Below are positions 55,136 to 61,614 of a stretch of 64,000 nt of DNA, in pieces. Within the stretch, counting starts at the first letter, position 1, and the number at the start of each line of letters is the position of its first letter. This stretch comes from Streptomyces sp. CB02058. Lineage in GTDB: Bacteria; Actinomycetota; Actinomycetes; Streptomycetales; Streptomycetaceae. Below the pieces are notes generated by a model. It worked only from the letters and a program-made list of their open reading frames with translations. It made no database searches and had not been told where the DNA came from. Both the position numbers and the translations under genes were made by a program. The stretch covers positions 1,116,001 through 1,180,000 of the forward strand of contig NZ_LIPG01000002.1 in NCBI RefSeq assembly GCF_001905505.1, read 5' to 3'.

Positions 55136-56499
55136 GGGCGGCGTACCTCCTGATGGGTCAGTTCCGCGAGGGTGTCGAAGCCGATGGAGTCGAAGCCGGG
55201 GACGGAGGTGGCGAGGCGGTTCTTGAGCGGTGCCGTCCACCGGTCGGGCAGCGCGGCCGCCCGTCCGGCGAGCAGGCCCGCGAGGGAACCGGCCGTCGCC
55301 CCGTTGGAGTCGGTGTCCCAGCCGCCGGACACCGCGAGGCAGACGGAGCGGCCGAAGTCCCCGTCGGCGTGGGTGAGCGCGGCGGCGAGCAGTGCGGCGT
55401 TGGGCAGGACGTGCACCCAGTGGTGGGTCGCGCCGTAGGCGGCGTGGAGCCGGTCCACGACGGTGTCGAAGTCCCGTTCGGCGCGGGCCGTCGCGATGCC
55501 GAGGCGCACCGCGCGCGCGTACCGGGACCGGGGAGGCACCACGCGCAGCCCGGCGGCCAGGCACCCGTGCACGTCGGTCTCGCCGCCCGCCGCCTCGGCG
55601 AGGGCGGCGGCGGTGAACATCGCCCCGTACACCCCGTTGCCCGTGTGGGTGAGAACGGCGTCCCGGTGGGCCTGTTCGGCGGCGGCCCCCGGGTCGCCGG
55701 GGTGCGTCCAGCCGTGCACATCGGCCCGGATCTGGGCGCCGATCCACTCCCGGAACGGGTTGCGGTGCCGGGCGGTGTCCGGCGGCTCGATGCCGTCGAG
55801 CAGATTGCGGTAGGCGATGCGCTCCGCGGTGAAGACCCGGCCGGCGGGGAGTTCGTCGAGCCAGAGCCGGGCGAGGTCGCAGGTGCTGAAGCCGTGCCCG
55901 TGCCGCTGGAGCAACAACACAGTGAGCAGAGGATAGTTGAGGTCGTCGTCCTCAGGCATGCCGTCGATGTTCTCGGCGAGCGAGGTCGGCGCCGAGCGGC
56001 GGTTCCAGGGGTACTCCGCGGCAAGGGCGGCGGGCAGTCCCCGGGCGGTGAACCAGGTGCCGAGCGGCCAGTTCCCGGTGGCGCGGCCCAGGGCGCGGAT
56101 GCCGGCCAGCGGCAGTTTCTCGACCGGCTTGCCGAGCAGGCAGCCCGCGGCCCGGCCGAGCCAGGCCGCGTGCAGGGGCTCGGGCCCGATGTCCGCCGGG
56201 CGGGTGCGGGGGGCCGGCCAGCGCGGGCAGGCGGCCCGGATCGCGGCCAGTCCGGTCGGCTCGTCCTGGGCCAGCGGGCTCTCCAGCAGGGCGAGTTCGT
56301 CGAGCAGCAGCTCGGCGAGCGGGCGCAGCCCGGGCTGCGCGGCGGGCTCCGAGGCGCCGGCGCGCTCCGGGGCGGGCGCGCCGCCCGCCGCGTACCAGCG
56401 CCGCTCGATCTCCCCGGCGTCCCGGCCGTCCTGCGCGGCCTGGCGCAGCTCGTGGCCCACCAGGTCCTCGGGCTGGACCCACGTCAGGCGTACGGTCAC
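55132..56499 (-). CDS. ADP-ribosylglycohydrolase family protein, DraG-like (paralogue 1)
   Basis: A 455-residue protein. The first 105 residues form a separate, unrecognised N-terminal region. The DraG fold begins at about HAAWLGRAAGCLLGKPVE (110-127); the metal motif is EDDD at 183-186 instead of TDDT, and GWDTDS at 393-398 gives the C-terminal Asp pair. This combination is known in a DraG subgroup and should bind two Mg ions. It starts with GTG overlapping paralogue 2 by four bases and overlaps ribokinase likewise. Confidence 0.88.
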   Translation of the reverse strand: MTVRLTWVQPEDLVGHELRQAAQDGRDAGEIERRWYAAGGAPAPERAGASEPAAQPGLRPLAELLLDELALLESPLAQDEPTGLAAIRAACPRWPAPRTRPADIGPEPLHAAWLGRAAGCLLGKPVEKLPLAGIRALGRATGNWPLGTWFTARGLPAALAAEYPWNRRSAPTSLAENIDGMPEDDDLNYPLLTVLLLQRHGHGFSTCDLARLWLDELPAGRVFTAERIAYRNLLDGIEPPDTARHRNPFREWIGAQIRADVHGWTHPGDPGAAAEQAHRDAVLTHTGNGVYGAMFTAAALAEAAGGETDVHGCLAAGLRVVPPRSRYARAVRLGIATARAERDFDTVVDRLHAAYGATHHWVHVLPNAALLAAALTHADGDFGRSVCLAVSGGWDTDSNGATAGSLAGLLAGRAAALPDRWTAPLKNRLATSVPGFDSIGFDTLAELTHQEVRRP

Positions 56500-57692
56500 C
56501 GGCCGTCGCCCGTCAGCGCGGCGAACGACGCCTCGTGCGCCCGGCGCCGGGCGGTGTCCTGCGCGAAGACCTCCCTGGTCACGTCCGTCAGCGCCCGCGC
56601 CGGGGCGTGCAGATCGAGGCGGCTGGCGTCGGCGACCGTCTTCACCCATCCGGCGGGGATCGGCCGCTCACCGTGGAGCGCGCCCGCGATCGCGCCGCTC
56701 ATCGTGGCGATCGAGTCGCAGTCCCGGCCGTAGTTGACCGAGCCGAGCACCGTGTGGCGGAAGTCCCCGCCGCCGACGAGGAGCATGCCGAGCGCGACCG
56801 GGAGCTCCTCGATGGAGTGGAGCCGGGAGGGCCGCCGGGCGCCGAGCGAGGGCTCGCGGTAGTGCGGGCCGACGGTGTCGAAGGGGGCGACGGCCTCGCG
56901 CAGCGGGATCAGAGCCGACTCGAAGTCCGTGTAGCGGGAGGCCGCTTCGCACACCGCCTCGATCGCCGCCCTGGTGCCGTCCTTGGCGAGGGCCAGGACC
57001 GCGTCGACGACGGAGGAGGGGGTGGCACCGGGGACGCACGCGGCGGCGACGGCCGCCGCCAGGACCCCGGCGGCCTCCCGCCCGTACGAGGACTGGTGCG
57101 CCCCCGCGACATCCAGCGCCTCCGCGTACGCCGCCTCCGGATGGGCGGCGTTGACCAGGCCGACCGGGGCCATGTACATCGCGGCCCCGCAGTTGACGAT
57201 GTTGCCCGTGCCGGCCTCGCGGGGGTCGGCGTGCCCGTAGTGCAGCCGGGTGACGATCCACTTCTCGGCCAGGAAGATCCGCTGCAGGGGCAGCGCCTCG
57301 GCCTCCAGCTCCGGAATCCAGCGGGGCCGGGACATCAGGTCCGGTACGAGGTGCTCCGCCACCGCGTACGCGTCGAGATGGCCGCGCACGCTCTCGTACA
57401 CCCGCACCAGCGCATGGGTCATCAAGGTGTCGTCGGTGACGTGCCCGTCGCCCTTGTGGTACGGCGCGATGGGGCGCGCGGTGCGCCAGTCCTCGCCGTA
57501 CCAGGGCCCGACGATGCCGGTCACCCGGCCGCCGTGGCGCTCGGCGATCTGCTCGGGTGTCCAGCCCTCGACGGGGCCGCCGAGCGCGTCGCCGACGGCC
57601 GCGCCGACGAGTGCTCCGGTGACGCGTTCATCCAGGGTGAGCGTCGTGGTGGTCGTGCCTGCCGCGAGCGGTGCGGATGTTTTGTGTGCCAT
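56496..57692 (-). CDS. ADP-ribosylglycohydrolase family protein (paralogue 2)
   Basis: A 398-residue DraG-type protein with all motifs intact: GALVGAAVGDALGGPVEG (26-43), TDDT at 86-89 and GRDCDSIATMSGAIAGALHG (322-341, Asp324, Asp326, Ser327). Such enzymes release ADP-ribose or similar N- or O-ribosides. Its ATG lies 65 bases inside the end of paralogue 3; no good ribosome binding site is visible, so it probably depends on translational coupling. Confidence 0.92.
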   Translation of the reverse strand: MAHKTSAPLAAGTTTTTLTLDERVTGALVGAAVGDALGGPVEGWTPEQIAERHGGRVTGIVGPWYGEDWRTARPIAPYHKGDGHVTDDTLMTHALVRVYESVRGHLDAYAVAEHLVPDLMSRPRWIPELEAEALPLQRIFLAEKWIVTRLHYGHADPREAGTGNIVNCGAAMYMAPVGLVNAAHPEAAYAEALDVAGAHQSSYGREAAGVLAAAVAAACVPGATPSSVVDAVLALAKDGTRAAIEAVCEAASRYTDFESALIPLREAVAPFDTVGPHYREPSLGARRPSRLHSIEELPVALGMLLVGGGDFRHTVLGSVNYGRDCDSIATMSGAIAGALHGERPIPAGWVKTVADASRLDLHAPARALTDVTREVFAQDTARRRAHEASFAALTGDGR

Positions 57693-59001
57693 GCCGGGAT
57701 TGTCCACCCGGGGTGGCCGGTTCCGTGGCTGCGAGCAGCCCGGCGAGTTCGATGAGATCCGTGCCGGCGAGCCGGGGCAGCGCACACCCGGCGAGCGTGC
57801 GGCAGGCCTCCCGCCAGCCCGCCGGCACGGTGGCGGCGCCGCCCAGCGCGCCGGTCAGCGCCCCGGCGAGCGCGGGCGCGGAATCCGCGACCCGGGAGAG
57901 ACAGGCCGCTGCGGGGACCGCCTGCGCGATCTCGCCCCGGGCCGCGGTCGTCAGGGCGAGGGCGACCGGCACGGTCTCCGCGGCGGCGATCCCGTAGCTG
58001 TAGACGTGGTCCACGATCTGATGCTCCAGCACGGGCACGAGCGCGAAGGCACCCGCGGCCTCGCCCGCGAACTCCCGGGCCAGCCGCACCGCGTGGACGG
58101 CGTTGCGCGCGATCTCGGTGCCCTCGGGGAGCCGGTCGAGCGCCGCGTTCACCGCGGTGTCGACGTCCGCGCCCGCCAGCGCCTCGGCGATCGCGGCCGC
58201 GACGGCCCGTGCGCCGTGCACACCGTCACCGTCCTGGGTGTACCGGGCGTCGAACTCGGCGAGCTCCGCCGCCGCCGCCGGGTCCCCGGGGTGGACGACC
58301 GCGAGCACGGCGGCCCGCACACAGGCGGCGTCGTCGAAGTAGTGCGGGTTGTCGTGGCCGGTGGCGGGCGGGCGCAGTCCCGCGGCGAGGTTGCCGAGAC
58401 CGGCCCGTACGGAGATCCGGGCCCGCAGCGGCAGGACGGCCGACTCGACCTCGGGCGCGCGGGCGCTCGCGGCGGCCACCTTCGCGGCCAGCGCGTTCCA
58501 CGACCGGTCGATCGCGTCCCGCATCCGGTGTCCCGGGGAGAGGTCCGGCGCGTGGTCCGCGGCGGCGGACAGCACGGTCCTGGCCGCGAAGGCGGCCCAC
58601 TCGGCGTCGTCGGACGGCCCGAGCCTGAGCGGCTCCGGCGGCTGGTTGAGGGCGATGGGCACGGGGAGCGTCGTCGTCGCGTTCTGCTCCGCGAAGGTGT
58701 CCAGCTCCCGGGTGAGCCGCCTGGTCCACTCGGGCATCCGTGCAGCCCGGTGCCGCGCGGCCGGCCAGCCGGCGGCGTCCCCGGCCGCCAGCCCCAGCAG
58801 CAGCCCTTCGATCCTGGCCTGCCTGCCGGGGGTGCCGCTCGCGACGGCGGGCGCGGCGGTGATGCGGATGGCGACGTGAGAGGCGGAATCATCCGCCGTG
58901 GGCCTGCCCGGCACGGCGGAGTCCACCGTCGCGGAGGGGTCCTGCGCGGCGGACTCCGCCGAGGCCGTGGAAGCGCCCTGCGAGGCGCTCCGGGCGCTCA
59001 C
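57628..59001 (-). CDS. ADP-ribosylglycohydrolase family protein (paralogue 3), degenerate metal site
   Basis: A 457-residue DraG-like protein with an N-terminal Ala/Ser-rich 60-residue stretch. The fold is seen in RIEGLLLGLAAGDAAGWP (64-80) and the repeated helices, but TDDT is replaced by NATTT at 107-111 and the C-terminal D-x-D-T by V-A-D-S (371-374). Two or three of the usual metal ligands are gone, so it is probably inactive as a hydrolase and may regulate or scaffold its neighbours. GTG start overlaps paralogue 4 by four bases. Confidence 0.85.
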   Translation of the reverse strand: MSARSASQGASTASAESAAQDPSATVDSAVPGRPTADDSASHVAIRITAAPAVASGTPGRQARIEGLLLGLAAGDAAGWPAARHRAARMPEWTRRLTRELDTFAEQNATTTLPVPIALNQPPEPLRLGPSDDAEWAAFAARTVLSAAADHAPDLSPGHRMRDAIDRSWNALAAKVAAASARAPEVESAVLPLRARISVRAGLGNLAAGLRPPATGHDNPHYFDDAACVRAAVLAVVHPGDPAAAAELAEFDARYTQDGDGVHGARAVAAAIAEALAGADVDTAVNAALDRLPEGTEIARNAVHAVRLAREFAGEAAGAFALVPVLEHQIVDHVYSYGIAAAETVPVALALTTAARGEIAQAVPAAACLSRVADSAPALAGALTGALGGAATVPAGWREACRTLAGCALPRLAGTDLIELAGLLAATEPATPGGQSRHGTQNIRTARGRHDHHDAHPG

Positions 59002-60242
59002 AGGACACCCCGCCCGGTGCGGACCGGCCCCTGCCACGCGGTGCCGGGGGGTGCCCCGCCGGGCCGGGCGGCACCGGTGGGCCCGTCACCCCGCCCCGCG
59101 CCGCCGGCCCACGCGGCACCGGACGTCTCGTGCCGGGCGGCGAGCGGGGTGAAGGCCCCGGGGGCCGGATGCGGCCCCGACGGGTCCTCGGCGGTCGCCC
59201 GGGCGAAGGGTTCCGGGGCCGCGCGGGGGCCCGGTGGCTCCTCCGTGTCGTCCGGGGTCAGCAGCTCCGCGATGTCCAGGATGTGATACCCGCGCATCGA
59301 CGGCAGGCAGCTGCCCCGCACCGGGCCGATCGCCGACGCCCAGTCCCGGGGGATCGCCGAAGCCCCGTGCAGGGCTCCCGCCAGAGCGCCCGCCACCGCC
59401 GCGGTGGTGTCGGCGTCCCGTCCCATGTTCACGGCCGTGAGTACCGCCGTACGGAAGTCTCCGCGCGCCGCCGTCAGGGCGCCGAAGGCCAGGCCGACCG
59501 CCTCCGGCGCGAGGTCCGTCCACGGGTAGCCGCCGATCACCACCGCCGAGCGCACCGCACGTTCCGCCGTGAGCCGGTCCGGATAGGTGCGCTGTGCCGC
59601 CGTGACCGCGCGGCGCAGCGAGCGGGCCGTCCAGGAGTCCATCGGCACGACCGAGAGCGCGGCGGCGATCACGGAGGCGAGCCCCGCCCCCACCATCGCG
59701 GCGGCCACCCCCGCCGCGACGGCCTGCCCGCCGTAGATGCCCTCCCCGTCATGGCTGACCCGCCCGTCCACGGCCACCAGCCTGGCGGCCTCGGCGGGGC
59801 GGCCCGCAGCGAAGACCCCGAACGGCGCCGCCCGCATCGCGAGACCGTCGCTCCAGGCGTGCCGGTGCTGCGCCGAGATCGGCGCGGCGAGGCCGCGCCG
59901 CAGATTCTCCAGCGTGCCGCGCTCGCTGAACCCCGCGCCCCGGAAGGGTCCCTCGTCCAGATCGGCGATCCAGTGGTGCCAGGCCCGCTCGACGTGCGAC
60001 ACGGTGAGCGCCGAACCGTGTCTGGCCAGCAGCAACCCCGAGAAGATGGCGTACTCGGTGTCGTCCGTGCCCGCCGGGTCGTCGCTCACGAAGCCCTCGA
60101 TACGGCCCCAGCGACGGCGGATCTCGGACGGGCGCATGTTCTCCGCCGGGGCGCCGAGCGCGTCCCCCACCGCCAGCCCCAGCAACGCCCCGCGGGCCCG
60201 GTCGGCCGTGTCCGCCGCCGTGCCGTCCGCCATGAGCTCCAT
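58998..60242 (-). CDS. ADP-ribosylglycohydrolase family protein (paralogue 4)
   Basis: A 414-residue protein and the first gene of the operon. Motifs are complete: GALLGLAVGDALGAP (18-32), TDDT at 59-62, SHDGEGIYGGQ (163-173) and NMGRDADTT (272-280, Asp276, Asp278, Thr279). A disordered tail of about 75 Pro/Gly-rich residues follows from about residue 340. GAAGGGG lies seven bases before the ATG at 60242; a second ATG at 60233 is three codons later. Active hydrolase by motif; substrate unknown. Confidence 0.92.
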   Translation of the reverse strand: MELMADGTAADTADRARGALLGLAVGDALGAPAENMRPSEIRRRWGRIEGFVSDDPAGTDDTEYAIFSGLLLARHGSALTVSHVERAWHHWIADLDEGPFRGAGFSERGTLENLRRGLAAPISAQHRHAWSDGLAMRAAPFGVFAAGRPAEAARLVAVDGRVSHDGEGIYGGQAVAAGVAAAMVGAGLASVIAAALSVVPMDSWTARSLRRAVTAAQRTYPDRLTAERAVRSAVVIGGYPWTDLAPEAVGLAFGALTAARGDFRTAVLTAVNMGRDADTTAAVAGALAGALHGASAIPRDWASAIGPVRGSCLPSMRGYHILDIAELLTPDDTEEPPGPRAAPEPFARATAEDPSGPHPAPGAFTPLAARHETSGAAWAGGAGRGDGPTGAARPGGAPPGTAWQGPVRTGRGVL

Positions 60243-60317
60243 CGTGTCGCCCCTTCGCTCCCACCCGGAATGACCGGATGTGCGAGGTTTCCCCGATCCT
60301 GGTGAAGAGAGGCGTGC

Positions 60318-60330
60318 ATTTAGTACAAAT
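60318..60330. promoter_or_regulatory. AT-rich element in the divergent promoter region
   Basis: ATTTAGTACAAAT, a 13-base near-palindrome standing out in a GC-rich region, 76 bases upstream of paralogue 4 and 136 upstream of the VIT gene. A possible operator or -10 region for the operon; no regulator identified. Confidence 0.3.
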
Positions 60331-60465
60331 CGGCCGCTCGGGTGACGCTTCCGAGGCAGGTAAGTTCGGCCTTCCTTGCTGGCGGGAGCCCTTTTTCGTG
60401 CGTATTTTCGAGGACGCGGGGCGGGGGTGAACGCAGGGCCCCCGTTCCCGGACGAGGGGAGAGCT

Positions 60466-61197
60466 GTGTCCATCATCGAGACCGACGCCGTACTGCACGA
60501 GGCCCACCGGGACAACCACACCCACCGCGACGTCAACGGCGGCTGGCTGCGGCCGGCGGTCTTCGGAGCCATGGACGGTCTCGTCTCCAACCTCGCCCTG
60601 ATGACGGGCGTGGCCGGAGGGGCGGTCTCCCAGCAGACCATCGTCATCACGGGCCTGGCCGGACTGGCGGCCGGTGCGTTCTCCATGGCGGCGGGGGAGT
60701 ACACCTCGGTCGCCTCGCAGCGCGAACTCGTCGAGGCCGAGCTGGACGTCGAGCGGCGTGAGCTGCGCAAACACCCCAAGGACGAGATGGCCGAGCTCGC
60801 CGCGCTGTACGAGTCGCGCGGTGTCGAGCCCCAGCTCGCCCAGGAGGTCGCCCGGCAGCTGTCCAGGGACCCCGAGCAGGCCCTGGAGATCCACGCGCGC
60901 GAGGAGCTCGGCATCGACCCGGGCGACCTGCCCTCGCCGCTCGTCGCCGCCGTGTCCTCCTTCGGCGCCTTCGCACTGGGCGCCCTCCTGCCCGTACTGC
61001 CCTATCTGCTCGGCGCCGGCCAGATGTGGCCCGCCGTCCTGCTGGCCCTCGCCGGCCTCTTCGGCTGCGGCGCGGTGGTGGCCCGGGTGACGGCGCGGAG
61101 CTGGTGGTTCAGCGGGCTGCGCCAGCTCGTGCTGGGTGGTGCCGCCGCGGCGATCACCTACGGCCTGGGCGCGCTCTTCGGGGTGGCCGTCGGCTGA
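60466..61197 (+). CDS. VIT1/CCC1 family transporter
   Basis: A 243-residue membrane protein with five hydrophobic segments. The typical N-terminal AVFGAMDGLVSNLALMTGVAGG and the cytoplasmic metal-binding region rich in Glu (ELVEAELDVERRELRKHPKDEMAEL) are the VIT1/CCC1 hallmarks; the family moves Fe2+ or Mn2+. GAGGGGAG precedes the GTG. It is divergent from the ADP-ribosylglycohydrolase operon. The function relative to its neighbours is unclear. Confidence 0.9.
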   Translation: MSIIETDAVLHEAHRDNHTHRDVNGGWLRPAVFGAMDGLVSNLALMTGVAGGAVSQQTIVITGLAGLAAGAFSMAAGEYTSVASQRELVEAELDVERRELRKHPKDEMAELAALYESRGVEPQLAQEVARQLSRDPEQALEIHAREELGIDPGDLPSPLVAAVSSFGAFALGALLPVLPYLLGAGQMWPAVLLALAGLFGCGAVVARVTARSWWFSGLRQLVLGGAAAAITYGLGALFGVAVG

Positions 61198-61331
61198 CCG
61201 GCCGGCCGGGCCCCGTCCACGGGACTTCCCGGGCCCCCGCGGTGCCGCACCGGTGTGACGTACGTCTTGGCGCACGTCACTGGGCGGATGGGGTAGGCCC
61301 GCCTTAAAATGAGACACTATGCAGTGCTACA

Positions 61332-61369
61332 CATAAGTAGCCGTTACTCGGCGGTTTCAATTCCATGAC
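61332..61369 (-). promoter_or_regulatory. GlnR-box-like site upstream of gltB
   Basis: The reverse strand reads GTCAT-N6-GAAAC-N6-GTAAC-N6-TTATG, against the Streptomyces GlnR consensus gTnAC-N6-GaAAC repeated twice. Three of the four half-sites match well and the spacing is exact. It lies about 245-280 bases upstream of gltB, a nitrogen-assimilation gene. Confidence 0.55.
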
Positions 61370-61492
61370 CGCTGGGCAAGAGCCGTAGACATCGCGGGCA
61401 ACGACGCCTGCTCTCTGCGGTCTCCCCGGACAGTGATCCACATGGACGCGTTCGATCATGACCCACCCCGCACCACTGCTTCGTGGTGTCCG

Positions 61493-61537
61493 CATGATGG
61501 AACGGACTATTCGCTTTTTGAGAAGCGTTCCATCATG
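61493..61537. promoter_or_regulatory. 12-base inverted repeat before gltB
   Basis: CATGATGGAACG (61493-61504) and CGTTCCATCATG (61526-61537), perfect arms around a 21-base AT-rich centre, ending about 77 bases before gltB. May be an operator or a leader hairpin. Confidence 0.5.
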
Positions 61538-61552
61538 TAACCTGCACGAAAT
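61537..61552 (+). promoter_or_regulatory. Second GlnR half-box match
   Basis: GTAAC-N6-GAAAT on the plus strand, one base off gTnAC-N6-GaAAC, starting at the last base of the inverted repeat and ending 62 bases before gltB. Confidence 0.4.
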
Positions 61553-61614
61553 TTCGCAGAGGGCCAGAGTCGTCCCTCGGCACAGCACATGCCACGACGA
61601 CGACGGGAGAGCCG

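Larger units (their letters stand above)
61198..61614. other. Long upstream region of gltB
   Basis: 417 bases that are less GC rich than the surroundings. It holds a GlnR-box match (61332-61369), a small hairpin (61471-61488), a 12-base inverted repeat (61493-61504 / 61526-61537) and a half GlnR box (61537-61552) before gltB. I see no ORF that looks real. Confidence 0.6.

Noticed and set aside
60243..60465. A small gene between paralogue 4 and the VIT gene
   Set aside because: No frame with a plausible start and composition; the gap reads as a divergent promoter region.
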